From Syntrophomonadaceae bacterium (lineage in GTDB: Bacteria > Bacillota > Syntrophomonadia > Syntrophomonadales > Syntrophomonadaceae): a stretch of 55,013 nt of DNA. Every line of letters starts with the position of its first letter. Position 1 is the stretch's first letter. Location: positions 1-55,013 of the forward strand of contig JAAYCK010000097.1 in the NCBI GenBank assembly GCA_012729835.1, in the 5' to 3' direction. Of this stretch, positions 34,821 to 44,491 are shown one piece after another. The notes beneath the pieces are model-generated. The model worked only from the letters and a program-made list of their open reading frames with translations, made no database searches and had not been told where the DNA came from. The position numbers and the translations under genes are program-made.

Positions 34821-34852
34821 TTTAATTAGAAGTCCTTTATGGGAGGGTTAGT

Positions 34853-35950
34853 ATGAGACTTAAGAAGGGGCCGCCGGATTTTGTGCTGTTTATAACAGTC
34901 ATGGGCTTGCTGGGCATTGGGCTTATCATGGTTTTCAGTTCCAGTGCAATTACCTCTTATGTCGACTATAATGACCGCTATTACTTTTTCAAACGACAAT
35001 TACTCTGGGCCGCAATCAGTATAGCCTTCATGATTATTATAATGAAGATAAACTATGTCCGTTTGAAGGCTTTTGCCGTACCGATTATGGTTACAGCAAT
35101 TATCTGTCTGATCCTGGTCAAGACCCCGCTGGGCATCGGTGCCAAGGGTTCAGAACGCTGGCTGGGAATAGGGGGACTTAGACTGTTTGCTCCTTCTGAA
35201 CTCGTCAAACTGGCGATCTGTATGTTTATGGCCAAGACTCTGGAGATCCATCTTGACAAAATAAAGTCTTTTTTCAGGGGGGTGCTGCCCTTCCTGGGCA
35301 TTCTGGCGGTAGTGTGCGGACTGATTATGGCTCAACCTGATTTGGGCACTTCCTTTGTTGTGGCGGCCACTATATTTTTCATGCTGATTGTGGCGGGGGC
35401 AAAATGGTCGCATCTGCTGGGGATTGCCGGTGTGGGAATGGCCGCAGTATTAGCAGCAATATTTACAGCTGCCTACCGTGCTGAGAGATTGATGGCCTGG
35501 ATCAATCCGTTCAAATATGCCAAAGATGAAGGATACCAAACCGTACAATCACTCTATGCGCTAGGCTCAGGAGGACTTTTTGGCATGGGGTTGGGACTCA
35601 GCCGCCAAAAGTTTTTTTACCTGCCGGAACAGCACACCGATTTTATATTTGCCATTCTCGGCGAGGAATTGGGCTTCATCGGAGTTTCTCTGGTGATCGG
35701 TCTTTTCCTACTGTTTGTGTGGCGCGGTTTTAGGATTGCAATCAAGGCTCCAGATACCTTCGGCACTTTGCTCGCAGCCGGACTCACCGCCTCTATAGCT
35801 TTTCAGGCCGCTATTAACATCGGAGTCGTTTGTGGGGCGCTGCCAGTGACGGGCATCACTCTGCCTTTCATAAGCTACGGAGGTTCATCTCTTCTGTTTA
35901 CTATGTCTGAAATAGGGCTATTACTTAATATATCAAGGTACTGCGATTAA
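34853..35950 (+). CDS. ftsW: SEDS glycosyltransferase FtsW/SpoVE
   Basis: Membrane peptidoglycan polymerase partner of the class B PBP. 365 residues with about ten spans. SEDS signatures are VFSSSAITSYV, GSERWLGIGGLRLFAPSELVKL, AQPDLGTSF, EQHTDFIFAILGEELGF and GALPVTGITLPFISYGGSS. The start is ATG behind GGGAGGG. Its place between murD and murG fits spoVE in Bacillus, or ftsW; sequence alone cannot separate the two. Confidence 0.93.
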   Translation: MRLKKGPPDFVLFITVMGLLGIGLIMVFSSSAITSYVDYNDRYYFFKRQLLWAAISIAFMIIIMKINYVRLKAFAVPIMVTAIICLILVKTPLGIGAKGSERWLGIGGLRLFAPSELVKLAICMFMAKTLEIHLDKIKSFFRGVLPFLGILAVVCGLIMAQPDLGTSFVVAATIFFMLIVAGAKWSHLLGIAGVGMAAVLAAIFTAAYRAERLMAWINPFKYAKDEGYQTVQSLYALGSGGLFGMGLGLSRQKFFYLPEQHTDFIFAILGEELGFIGVSLVIGLFLLFVWRGFRIAIKAPDTFGTLLAAGLTASIAFQAAINIGVVCGALPVTGITLPFISYGGSSLLFTMSEIGLLLNISRYCD

Positions 35951-35985
35951 AAAATGGCATATTGACTATAACGAGGTAATTTGAA

Positions 35986-37083
35986 ATGAAAGTAATACTA
36001 ACTGGTGGAGGTACTGGAGGGCATATCTATCCCGCACTTGCTGTTGCTCAAGGCCTCAGGGAGCGTATGCCGGAAGTGGATCTGCTTTATGTGGGTACTG
36101 AACAGGGTATGGAAAACACTATTGTACCGCGCACCGGAATCCAGTTTAAAACGATAGATGTTTCTGGTATTGATCGCACTTCGATGTTAAAAGCTTCCCG
36201 CTCACTTGCTAAACTTCCCCGTAGTTTTTTTCAAGGATGGGAGGTAGTGCGGGAATTTCGTCCTGACATTGTTCTGGGTACCGGAGGGTATGTTTCGTTT
36301 CCGGTAGTTCTAGCCGGTACAATTATCCCGTTCTGTCGCACCTATATCCATGAGCAGAATGCAGTATTAGGACTGGCTAACAGAAACCTGGCCCGCCGGG
36401 TCGATGGGGTCATGCTGACTTTTTCGGAGGCCGCCGCCGGGCTCAAGACACCACTGGTTAAGGTCACCGGTCTCCCGGTCCGACAGGATATTTTGCAGGC
36501 TGACCGCAGCCAGGCCAGGAAAGCGTTAGGTATTGAGGCGGACCTCTTTACACTGCTGGTTTTTGGAGGCAGCCAGGGGGCCGCCAGCATTAACCATGCT
36601 ATGGTCGAATTTTTGGAAAGATGTCAGAATGATGAGATGTTGATCATATGGATGGCAGGGCCGGGCAATATTGAAGAGATAGAGGGTAAACTTCGTGATA
36701 AGGTCGATTTGAACCGGATGCGTTGCCAGCTGCAACTTTTACCGTATATCCACAATATGCCGGACATTATGGCTGCGGCCGATCTGGCGGTTTGCCGGGC
36801 TGGGGCTAGCACCATAAGCGAATTGGCCATACTTGGCTTGCCGGCTATTCTGATACCGTACCCCTATGCCGCGGAAAGTCACCAAGAGCATAATGCGAGA
36901 ACCCTGGCGGGTAAAAAAGCGGTAGAAATGATTATCGATGAGTTCCTGAATGGGGATACTCTTTATAAGAAGGTTATGGAATTAAAACGATGTCCGGATC
37001 GGCTTGCTGAGATGAGCTGCAGTCTGAAGAGGGAAAGTCATCCCAACGCTTTAAATGATATACTCGATATCATTTTGCAGTAG
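35986..37083 (+). CDS. murG: UDP-GlcNAc: undecaprenyl-PP-MurNAc-pentapeptide GlcNAc transferase MurG
   Basis: Peripheral membrane glycosyltransferase converting lipid I to lipid II. 365 residues with [15 protein letters not shown] at the start (membrane/acceptor loop), [38 protein letters not shown] and [26 protein letters not shown] (donor site, near 265-292). The start is ATG behind ACGAGGT. Confidence 0.96.
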   Translation: MKVILTGGGTGGHIYPALAVAQGLRERMPEVDLLYVGTEQGMENTIVPRTGIQFKTIDVSGIDRTSMLKASRSLAKLPRSFFQGWEVVREFRPDIVLGTGGYVSFPVVLAGTIIPFCRTYIHEQNAVLGLANRNLARRVDGVMLTFSEAAAGLKTPLVKVTGLPVRQDILQADRSQARKALGIEADLFTLLVFGGSQGAASINHAMVEFLERCQNDEMLIIWMAGPGNIEEIEGKLRDKVDLNRMRCQLQLLPYIHNMPDIMAAADLAVCRAGASTISELAILGLPAILIPYPYAAESHQEHNARTLAGKKAVEMIIDEFLNGDTLYKKVMELKRCPDRLAEMSCSLKRESHPNALNDILDIILQ

Positions 37084-37212
37084 TCTATTACAGCCAATCG
37101 GCCTCCTACTTCTTCCATTTTTCAGGACAGGCTGGTAATGATGTAACCACTTTTGTTAATAATGCATACTATACAATGCGTATAAGAAATCACCAAACGA
37201 GGAGATGAAGAA

Positions 37213-38583
37213 ATGGTCGTAGCTGCAGGGCAACGGATTCATATGGTAGGCATCGGCGGAGCTGGTATGAGTGGCATTGCTCGGGTTTTGGCTGAAAGAG
37301 GCTGCAGAGTAACTGGTTCTGACCTACAGGAAAGCAATGCCACCCAAGCGCTAAAAGAGATGGGGGTTATCATATACCTTGGCCATGCTGCATCCAATGT
37401 TGAAGATGGTGTGCAGATGCTGGTCATCTCTTCTGCTATCCCCTTTGATAATCCTGAGTTACTTTGTGCTAGATCACGGGGGATACCGGTTCTAAAACGT
37501 GGTCAAATGCTGGCACATCTTTTTAACGACAAAAGGGGCATTGCTATAGCTGGTGCACATGGAAAAACGACGACTACTTCTATGACCTATTGCATCTTTT
37601 CTCATTGTAAATGTGATCCTACATTTATTGTAGGCGGAGAATTGCAGGGAACGCAACTCAGCGCTCGATTAGGCAACAGCGAATATGCAATTGTAGAAGC
37701 TGATGAAAGTGATGGTTCCTTCCTGGATTTGCAGCCTTATGCCGCAATAGTTACTAATATTGAAGATGATCATCTGGACTATTACAGATCTCTCGATAAC
37801 ATACGCCAGGCCTTCCGCCAATACATAGAAGGTGTGCAAAAAGGTGGATTTGCACTGGTTTACGGCGAGGATGTCTCGATCCAGGCTATTAGAGGTGGAA
37901 TCAGTACCCGGCTTATCACTTACGGTGATGACGAAACTGATGATTATTATATAAAAGACTGGCAGGCCGAAGGCTTGGGCTCCCGGTTTAATCTCTACCG
38001 CCGGGGTGAATTGATGGGGCAGATCCAGATATCGGTCCCGGGCAGGCACAATGCCCTTAACGCAACAGCGGCTATAGCCTGTGCCCTGGAAATGGGGCTA
38101 AACTTCAGGGAAATTCAACAGGGCATCAAGCAGTTTACCGGAACCAAACGAAGGTTTCAGATTATAGGCAGTAAAAAGGATATCCTGATAGTGGATGATT
38201 ATGCTCATCACCCTACCGAGATCGAAGCCACGCTGGCAGCAGCCAAAGGGTTTCACTCTCAGGGGAGATTGTTGGTGGTTTTCCAACCGCATCGTTATAG
38301 CCGGACACAGCTCTTGGGAAAGCAGTTGGGTAGGTCACTAAAAATGGGTGATCTGGTTGTGATCACCGATGTTTATTCCGCCGGAGAACCTACCATCCCT
38401 GGTATAAGCGGAGAAATGGTTTTCGAAGCAGCCCGGGATGCTGGTATAGAGTGTAGGTATCTTCCTTCTTTGGATCAGGTCGAATCCTGGCTGCTTGGTG
38501 CCGTCCAACCGGGTGATCTGGTCATAACCATGGGAGCCGGGGATGTATGGAAACTGGGGCCTGGCTTGCTGGAGAAGATGTAG
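37213..38583 (+). CDS. murC: UDP-MurNAc: L-alanine ligase MurC
   Basis: First amino-acid ligase of the precursor pathway. 456 residues with IHMVGIGGAGMSGIARVLAERG, IAGAHGKTTTTSM (ATP loop near 115), VEADESDGSFL, and DDYAHHPTEIEATL. The start is ATG behind GAGGAGATG. The 129-base gap before it holds no clear promoter. murB, which often follows murC, is absent. Confidence 0.96.
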   Translation: MVVAAGQRIHMVGIGGAGMSGIARVLAERGCRVTGSDLQESNATQALKEMGVIIYLGHAASNVEDGVQMLVISSAIPFDNPELLCARSRGIPVLKRGQMLAHLFNDKRGIAIAGAHGKTTTTSMTYCIFSHCKCDPTFIVGGELQGTQLSARLGNSEYAIVEADESDGSFLDLQPYAAIVTNIEDDHLDYYRSLDNIRQAFRQYIEGVQKGGFALVYGEDVSIQAIRGGISTRLITYGDDETDDYYIKDWQAEGLGSRFNLYRRGELMGQIQISVPGRHNALNATAAIACALEMGLNFREIQQGIKQFTGTKRRFQIIGSKKDILIVDDYAHHPTEIEATLAAAKGFHSQGRLLVVFQPHRYSRTQLLGKQLGRSLKMGDLVVITDVYSAGEPTIPGISGEMVFEAARDAGIECRYLPSLDQVESWLLGAVQPGDLVITMGAGDVWKLGPGLLEKM

Positions 38584-38619
38584 AGCAGGAGTATTGATAA
38601 TCCAGACGGAGGTGTCTTT

Positions 38620-39867
38620 TTGGATACTCTGGTTATTTGCGGAGCTAAACCCTTGCAAGGGCAGGTCAAGGTAAGCGGCTCAAAGAACGCTACTCTTCCT
38701 ATCATGGCAGCCAGCCTGCTATCCACAGGAGAGGTTACATTATCGGGGGTACCGGAACTGGATGACATAGCAGTTATGGCCGAAGTCCTGCGTATCCTCG
38801 GAGCCAAAGTCTACCGGGACCATGATACCATGGTCATCAACGCAAGCACCATAAACTCTATTGAAGTACCTGAGAATATTACCCGTCGCATGCGAGCTTC
38901 CAACCTGGTTATGGGTGCACTGTTGGCCCGGTTCGCCCAGGCCAGAGTAGCTTATCCTGGCGGCTGTGCTATCGGTAGTCGTCCCATGGATTTGCATCTT
39001 AAGGGTTTTCGTAATCTGGGTTATGAAATTGATGAAGAGTATGGAATTATGGAAGGCAAAGGTGGTAAAATTGCCGGCAATGAAATCTTGCTCGATTTTC
39101 CCAGCGTAGGAGCTACTGAGAATATAATGATGGCAGCCAGTCTAACCCCTGGTGTCACCATAATTAGAAATGCAGCACGGGAGCCGGAGATAGTGGATCT
39201 GCAAAACTTTCTAAACCGCATGGGAGCAAGGATACGCGGGGCGGGTCTGGATACGATCCGTATCGAAGGAGTTAAGAAACTTGATGGGGTAGAGCATAGT
39301 GTAATACCAGACCGGATCGAAGCAGGTACTTTTATGGCTGCAGCGGCTATAAGTCGCGGTGATCTCTGGCTTGATAATGTGGTTCCTGAACATATCCAGC
39401 CACTAATTGCTAAGCTAAGAGAGATAGGGGTGGAAATAAGCACGTGGACTTCAGGAATTAGGATCATTGGCAATGACCATCTGCGTCCGACTGATCTAAA
39501 AACTATGCCATATCCAGGGTTTCCCACTGATATGCAGGCGCAAATGATGACCCTGTTGGCTACCGTTAGCGGCACCAGTGTAATCGTCGAGACCATTTTT
39601 GAAAACAGGTTCATGCACGTTCAGGAGTTGAGACGGATGGGAGCTGATATCAAAAACGAAGGCCGGGTAGCTATTGTAAAGGGGAAGAAGAGACTGCAGG
39701 GTTGTAAAGTGGAAGCTACTGATTTACGGGCAGGTGCTGCACTTATATTAGCCGGTTTGTATGCTGAAGGAGAGACCACTATTTCCCGAGTTGAACACAT
39801 TGACCGGGGATATGATAAAATACACCAAAAATTACTGGAAATAGGCGCGGATATCGTCCGGGTATAG
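38620..39867 (+). CDS. murA: UDP-GlcNAc 1-carboxyvinyltransferase MurA
   Basis: Commits UDP-GlcNAc to peptidoglycan synthesis using PEP. 415 residues from TTG 38620 with ACGGAGGTG upstream. VSGSKNATLPIMAASLL near the start, catalytic Cys in PGGCAIGSRPMDLHLKGF (near 115; the fosfomycin target), and RIEAGTFMAAAAI are present. The Cys form implies fosfomycin sensitivity of the enzyme. Confidence 0.96.
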   Translation: MDTLVICGAKPLQGQVKVSGSKNATLPIMAASLLSTGEVTLSGVPELDDIAVMAEVLRILGAKVYRDHDTMVINASTINSIEVPENITRRMRASNLVMGALLARFAQARVAYPGGCAIGSRPMDLHLKGFRNLGYEIDEEYGIMEGKGGKIAGNEILLDFPSVGATENIMMAASLTPGVTIIRNAAREPEIVDLQNFLNRMGARIRGAGLDTIRIEGVKKLDGVEHSVIPDRIEAGTFMAAAAISRGDLWLDNVVPEHIQPLIAKLREIGVEISTWTSGIRIIGNDHLRPTDLKTMPYPGFPTDMQAQMMTLLATVSGTSVIVETIFENRFMHVQELRRMGADIKNEGRVAIVKGKKRLQGCKVEATDLRAGAALILAGLYAEGETTISRVEHIDRGYDKIHQKLLEIGADIVRV

Positions 39868-39935
39868 TGCACCAAGATCAAAACTTAAGGTTGATAATTA
39901 TTGCCAAATATAATAATGCGTTAATCTTTTTTTTT

Positions 39936-39944
39936 TGCTATAAT
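39936..39944 (+). promoter_or_regulatory. Extended -10 promoter before ftsQ
   Basis: TGCTATAAT is a perfect extended -10, reached through a run of ten T. The -35 position (ATGCGT) is poor. It lies about 30 bases before the ftsQ start and could feed ftsQ through ftsZ separately from the mraZ promoter. Confidence 0.5.
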
Positions 39945-39976
39945 CGTGACAGTTATTATGGGGATGGGAGATGGAC

Positions 39977-40726
39977 ATGACTACTGCTTCACGTCGTCGT
40001 TTTTTCTTTAAAACCTCCCTGTTCGTGCTATTATTGGTGCTTTGCTTATATTTGTTCTTACACAGTTCTTTTTTTCAGGTCAATAAGATCTATGTTACTG
40101 GAATTGACAAAGTTCAGTCGAGTGACATAATCCATATGTCGGGAATAGTAAAAGGGGTGAACATTTTCCTGCTTGATGAGACGGAGGCTGCCCGAGCGGT
40201 CAGGCTTCATCATCTGGTTAGAGAGGCCAGTATTGTACGTCATCTACCCCGCACGATCGAAATCAAGGTAGCCGAGAGAACGGTCTGGGGACTGGTTCCC
40301 TTCAAAGGTTCTCTGATTTGCGTTGACCGTGAAGGAATCTGCATCGACAAGGATTCAGAACTATCTATGGTCAGCTATCCTATTGTGACCTTTAACCGCC
40401 TGCCTACTTATATTAATTTGGGACAGGCAGTATATCCCCGGGGGATAACAAGAATGACGGCGATTTGGGATTCTATATCAGCCGAACAGAGAAAGGAAAT
40501 TTCTGAATTCCATTATAATGATAAAACAGATGAGCTTACACTTTATACCACATTCGGAACGGAGATAAGGTGGGGAGACAATAGCCGTTTGGCAGAGAAG
40601 GTTAATTTTTTGGAACAGACTTTTAAACTGGAGCGTGACATGTATAGCAAGGGCAAGGACACTTTGGAGTATGTTGACCTGCGATTTAAAGGACAACCGG
40701 TAATCAAAACAGGGGTTGCATATTAA
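39977..40726 (+). CDS. ftsQ: Cell division protein FtsQ/DivIB
   Basis: Bitopic septal protein that binds FtsL/FtsB partners. 249 residues: short basic tail, one span (near 11-29, LFVLLLVLCLYLFLH), then an extracytoplasmic POTRA domain (FQVNKIYVTGIDKVQSSDI, continuing to IEIKVAERTVWG near 90) and the FtsQ beta domain. I chose ATG 39977, six bases after GGGAG; ATG 39971 abuts that site. Confident by domain order and position before ftsA/ftsZ. Confidence 0.88.
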   Translation: MTTASRRRFFFKTSLFVLLLVLCLYLFLHSSFFQVNKIYVTGIDKVQSSDIIHMSGIVKGVNIFLLDETEAARAVRLHHLVREASIVRHLPRTIEIKVAERTVWGLVPFKGSLICVDREGICIDKDSELSMVSYPIVTFNRLPTYINLGQAVYPRGITRMTAIWDSISAEQRKEISEFHYNDKTDELTLYTTFGTEIRWGDNSRLAEKVNFLEQTFKLERDMYSKGKDTLEYVDLRFKGQPVIKTGVAY

Positions 40727-40756
40727 GTTACATATTTTATATAGAAGGTGATGGAG

Positions 40757-41479
40757 ATGCGAACCAGGGGAGCTCAGGCTTCGATAGCGGTGGTATGCCT
40801 GGTGCTGGGAATTATGTTAGCGATTCAGTTTAAGACCACAAGTACCTATAATGATCAATATCCCCAGGAAAGGGTAGAGGTCCTGGCGGAAAAGCTTAAA
40901 ACAGCAAGTTCTGAGCGTGACGTAATGGCAGAAGAGGTCTTGTCCCTGCGAAGCCAGTTGAAAAATGTCAGAGAAAACAACCGGGCCATGGCCGATTTGC
41001 AGGATGAACTACAGAAAAACAGTCAATTTGCTGGCTTACTCCCGGTAAAGGGAACGGGGATCACGCTTACCATCAATGATATTCCCCGTAATATGCAAAA
41101 TGGGGACAACCCTAACAATTTTATAGTCCACGATCAGGATCTATTGTTTCTGGTCAACGAATTGAAAGCATCCGGTGCTGAGGCAATTTCCATCAATGGC
41201 GAAAGAATAACGGCCATGTCAGAGATTCGTTGTGCCGGTACTATGATACTGGTCAATACCAATCGCATTGCACCGCCTTTTGTGATCAAGGCCATAGGCA
41301 ATCCTGATATGCTGGTCTCAGGTATGGAACTGCAAGGCGGATGGCTGGCCACCATGAAGTTGTTGGGGTATCCTACCCATATGCAAAAATCGAGCGAAAT
41401 TGAGATAAATGCCTATAACGGAAAGGTAAAATTTTCATATATGACCCCGGTAGAACATGAAGAAAAGGCGGGTCGATAA
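40757..41479 (+). CDS. DUF881 family membrane-anchored protein
   Basis: 240 residues: one N-terminal span (near 7-23, VVCLVLGIMLAIQF), a coiled coil (near 40-80, RVEVLAEKLKTASSERDVMA-type), then a globular outer domain with PVKGTGITLTINDIP, NFIVHDQDLLFLVNELKASGAEAISINGERI and GGWLATMKLLGYP. This is the DUF881 pattern (YlxW/YlxX) found between ftsQ and ftsA in many Firmicutes. Its biochemical role is not established. GTG 40748 and ATG 40751 are alternative starts. Confidence 0.85.
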   Translation: MRTRGAQASIAVVCLVLGIMLAIQFKTTSTYNDQYPQERVEVLAEKLKTASSERDVMAEEVLSLRSQLKNVRENNRAMADLQDELQKNSQFAGLLPVKGTGITLTINDIPRNMQNGDNPNNFIVHDQDLLFLVNELKASGAEAISINGERITAMSEIRCAGTMILVNTNRIAPPFVIKAIGNPDMLVSGMELQGGWLATMKLLGYPTHMQKSSEIEINAYNGKVKFSYMTPVEHEEKAGR

Positions 41480-41480
41480 T

Positions 41481-41816
41481 ATGTGGCTGGTAGTTTTATT
41501 CAGTTTACTGATAGGATTGGTTATTGGACTCAAGATGCCTTTTCTGATTCCTCTGCTATATGCCAAATATATGTCGATAGCGGTACTGGCAGCTTTGGAC
41601 TCGGTATTTGGCGGCATTCGCGGCTACATGGAGGATGGTTTTGATAACATCGTATTCATAAGCGGGTTTATCGTCAATACCCTGCTGGCAGCGGGACTGG
41701 CTTACTTGGGAGACCGACTTGGCGTAGAACTTTATATGGCAGCTGTTGTAGTTTTTGGAGTGCGTATATTCCAGAACCTGGGAATTATTCGTCGATATCT
41801 CTTGAAAAAATACTAA
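41481..41816 (+). CDS. sbp: Small basic protein Sbp (DUF1290)
   Basis: 111-residue membrane protein with three spans and a basic C-terminus (IIRRYLLKKY). The stretch SIAVLAALDSVFGGIRGYMED and AYLGDRLGVELYMAAVVVFGVRIFQNL are strongly diagnostic of the DUF1290/Sbp family encoded near ftsA-ftsZ in sporulating Firmicutes. ATG 41481 follows the previous stop almost directly. The function is unknown. Confidence 0.9.
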   Translation: MWLVVLFSLLIGLVIGLKMPFLIPLLYAKYMSIAVLAALDSVFGGIRGYMEDGFDNIVFISGFIVNTLLAAGLAYLGDRLGVELYMAAVVVFGVRIFQNLGIIRRYLLKKY

Positions 41817-41899
41817 AGATATTTATGGAAAACTAACAGGAAAAATTCTATGAATGTGGTATTTTTAGAGAAGGAGTATCAGGTAGGGAGTGCGTTGTT

Positions 41900-43129
41900 A
41901 TTAAGAAACGAAATACAATAGTTGCTCTCGATATCGGGACAAGCGCGATTAAAGCTGCCCTAGCCGAAGTATATTATGGCCAGGATCTGAATGTGCTGGG
42001 ATTAGCCCGGATACCTTCGGCCGGCGTGCGCAAGGGCCAGATAGTTGATATCGAAAGTACCGCGCGTACTATTAATGAATGCCTGAATGAACTGGAACGC
42101 CTCACCGGGGTCGAGGTCCTGAGTACCTTGCTGGGGTTCTCGGGAATCAGCATCGGAGCAGTCAGTAATCACGCCATGGTAGCAGTTGGTAATCCTAATT
42201 ATGAAATTGCTCTGGAAGACAAGGAAAGGGTGCTGCATTCGGCACGGAGTATTGCTTTGCCTCCGGACAAGACAATACTGCAGACTATTGAGCGACAATA
42301 CATAGTGGATGGTTTCGATGGTGTCCGCGATCCCGTTGGTATGGTCGGCGGGAGACTGGAAGCGGAAGTAACTATAATAATCGCAGCTACTGCGGCAGTT
42401 CAAAACATGCAACGCACTGCCAACCGCATCAACCTGCACATCAATCAGATAATCTATAATCCAATGCTAACCGGAGAAGCCGTTCTATCACCGACCGAAA
42501 AGGACATGGGCGTTCTTTTGATAGACATCGGCGCAGGAACTACTGAAATCAGCCTTTTTCAGGAAGGGACCATCACACATACTGCGGTTCTGCCCCTGGG
42601 GGATGAGTATATTACTAAAGATTTGGCCATTATTCTAAGGACTTCTCCGGAAGAAGCGGCTCGTATCAAGGAGAGATATGGGGTAGCCCATGTTGAAATG
42701 GCAAAAGATGAGGTGTCCATAAATGTTAAGAACTTGCAGGGGAAGGATGCCCAGCAGGTTTCGCAAAGGATGGTGGCAGAAATAGTTTCGGCACGGGTCA
42801 ATGAAATGATGGAGATCATATACTCCGAATTGGCCCAGTTGGCCTCCTGGGATCGGATTCCCGGAGGAATCGTGATCAGTGGAGGAGCAGCACAACTGGC
42901 AGGAATTTGTGAGGTAATGCAAGAATACTTCAATATGCCAGTTAGGATAGGTGTACCTGATAATATACGAGGCATGGGGGCGGATTTTAACAGTCCCCAA
43001 AATGCTGCAGTCTTGGGGGGGCTTATCTACGCTGCCAGCAATTCAGGAGCTCGTTACCAGGTGAAGGAAAAAGGTGTATCGGGAATAAGAAATAGTATCA
43101 GCGACTGGATTAAAGATCTTTTCAGGTAA
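41900..43129 (+). CDS. ftsA: Cell division protein FtsA (non-canonical start)
   Basis: Actin-like ATPase that tethers FtsZ to the membrane. About 409 residues: phosphate-1 loop IVALDIGTSAIKAALAEV at the N-terminus, 1C-type insert, LLIDIGAGTTEISLF (phosphate-2), IPGGIVISGGAAQLAGI (adenosine site) and a short C-terminal amphipathic-like end. The conserved N-terminus lies upstream of any ATG, GTG or TTG in this frame back to the stop at 41834. The best candidate is ATT 41900, nine bases after AGGGAG; GTT 41894/41897 are alternatives. The first canonical codon (GTG 41993) would delete phosphate-1, so it cannot be the true start. Confidence 0.9.
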   Translation: MKKRNTIVALDIGTSAIKAALAEVYYGQDLNVLGLARIPSAGVRKGQIVDIESTARTINECLNELERLTGVEVLSTLLGFSGISIGAVSNHAMVAVGNPNYEIALEDKERVLHSARSIALPPDKTILQTIERQYIVDGFDGVRDPVGMVGGRLEAEVTIIIAATAAVQNMQRTANRINLHINQIIYNPMLTGEAVLSPTEKDMGVLLIDIGAGTTEISLFQEGTITHTAVLPLGDEYITKDLAIILRTSPEEAARIKERYGVAHVEMAKDEVSINVKNLQGKDAQQVSQRMVAEIVSARVNEMMEIIYSELAQLASWDRIPGGIVISGGAAQLAGICEVMQEYFNMPVRIGVPDNIRGMGADFNSPQNAAVLGGLIYAASNSGARYQVKEKGVSGIRNSISDWIKDLFR

Positions 43130-43150
43130 TAGGCTTAAGGAGGTTAGGAC

Positions 43151-44245
43151 ATGCCGTTGGACTTTGACGTAGAAATGCAGCAATTTGCTGTTATCAAGGT
43201 AATCGGAGTAGGTGGGGGCGGAAATAACGCAATTAATCGCATGATTGAAGCGGGGCTCAAGGGAGTGGATTTCATAGCGGTAAATACCGACGCCCAGGCT
43301 CTGTACCTGTCCCGGGCTGAAACCAAGATTCAGGTAGGCGAAAAGTTGACCAAGGGTCTAGGCGCAGGGGCTGATCCCGAAAAGGGAATGAAAGCTGCCG
43401 AAGAGACTTCTGACGAGATAAAGAAGGCCCTGCAGGGAGCTAATATGGTATTTGTTACTGCCGGTATGGGCGGTGGGACTGGGACCGGAGGGGCACCTAT
43501 AATAGCCAGGATTGCTCGCGAACTTGGCGCGCTGACGGTGGGAGTGGTTACCAGGCCTTTTACCTTTGAAGGACATAAGAGACGGCAACAAGCAGATTCC
43601 GGCATCCAATTGCTGCGGGATGAAGTTGACAGTCTCATTATTATACCCAATGACCGCCTTTTCCAGGTAGTCGATAAACATACCGGTTTTAACGAAGCTT
43701 TTAAAATAGCTGATGAAATACTGCGACAGGGAGTACAGGGCATATCCGACATTATCTCTGTTCATGCCATGATAAATTGTGACTTTGCTGATGTGGAAAC
43801 TATCATGAAGAATACCGGATCAGCCTTGATGGGTATAGGTCGGGCCTCTGGTGAAAATAGGGCTGCTGAAGCTGCCCGTATGGCTATATCCAGTCCCTTG
43901 CTGGAAACCTCAATTGAAGGAGCCCGGGGAGTATTGTATAACATCACCGGCGGCAATGACCTTACCCTGTATGAAATTCAGGAGGCTGCTGATATTATCC
44001 ATCAGGCTGCCGACCCTGAAGCCCATATTATTTTTGGAGCGGCGATCGACGAGGATATGCAGGATGAAATTAGATTTACAGTGATTGCTACCGGTTTCAA
44101 TCCGCCGCCGCGGACCGCTTCCGCCAGTGACACCCGCAGCACCAGATCATCGAGGGTTATGGAATCACCGCCTACCTTCCTCAATCGTGGTGATGAGCGG
44201 GCTACCGACATGGATATTCCGCCATTCCTGCGCCGGGGGAGATAA
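43151..44245 (+). CDS. ftsZ: Cell division protein FtsZ
   Basis: Tubulin-like GTPase forming the division ring. 364 residues. [22 protein letters not shown], the tubulin signature [13 protein letters not shown] (near 107), and the T7 loop [11 protein letters not shown] are intact. The C-terminal conserved peptide [12 protein letters not shown] for FtsA/SepF binding is present after a short linker. The start is ATG behind AAGGAGG. A strong terminator follows. Confidence 0.97.
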   Translation: MPLDFDVEMQQFAVIKVIGVGGGGNNAINRMIEAGLKGVDFIAVNTDAQALYLSRAETKIQVGEKLTKGLGAGADPEKGMKAAEETSDEIKKALQGANMVFVTAGMGGGTGTGGAPIIARIARELGALTVGVVTRPFTFEGHKRRQQADSGIQLLRDEVDSLIIIPNDRLFQVVDKHTGFNEAFKIADEILRQGVQGISDIISVHAMINCDFADVETIMKNTGSALMGIGRASGENRAAEAARMAISSPLLETSIEGARGVLYNITGGNDLTLYEIQEAADIIHQAADPEAHIIFGAAIDEDMQDEIRFTVIATGFNPPPRTASASDTRSTRSSRVMESPPTFLNRGDERATDMDIPPFLRRGR

Positions 44246-44270
44246 AGCTTATTATCAATAGCTAGATTAA

Positions 44271-44302
44271 AGACTGGAATCTTTCGATTCCGGTCTTTTT
44301 TA
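44271..44302 (+). terminator. Terminator of the dcw cluster
   Basis: AGACTGGAATC (44271-44281), loop TTTC, GATTCCGGTCT (44286-44296) with one G-T pair, then six T. It lies 25 bases after ftsZ. Confidence 0.88.
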
Positions 44303-44366
44303 TTGCTCGGAAGCACACCTTTCTTGTTATTTCCTGCCTATAAAAAGTTCACTGCCATCTATTATT

Positions 44367-44400
44367 CAGACAAATTAACTGCTAGCTGGCGAGGTATAAT
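44367..44400 (+). promoter_or_regulatory. Putative Spo0A-type promoter of spoIIGA-sigE
   Basis: Perfect -10 TATAAT (44395-44400) with CAGACA (44367-44372) 22 bases upstream. The Bacillus spoIIG promoter, activated by Spo0A~P, also has an unusual 22-base spacer. The -35 region (TTCAGACAA) partly resembles an inverted Spo0A box (TTCGACA). No 17-base -35 fits. Confidence 0.45.
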
Positions 44401-44491
44401 TTGGGAAAACTACTTGCATTCTGAAGCTAGTACATTTGCTAAATATCCTTCTTTGAATGTTTTTGCAGACAACCCGGAAGTGGTGGGGAAA

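Noticed and set aside
44303-44491. 63-residue N-terminal extension of SpoIIGA
   Set aside because: It begins inside the ftsZ terminator tail and covers the probable promoter. Family members start near KVYLD.
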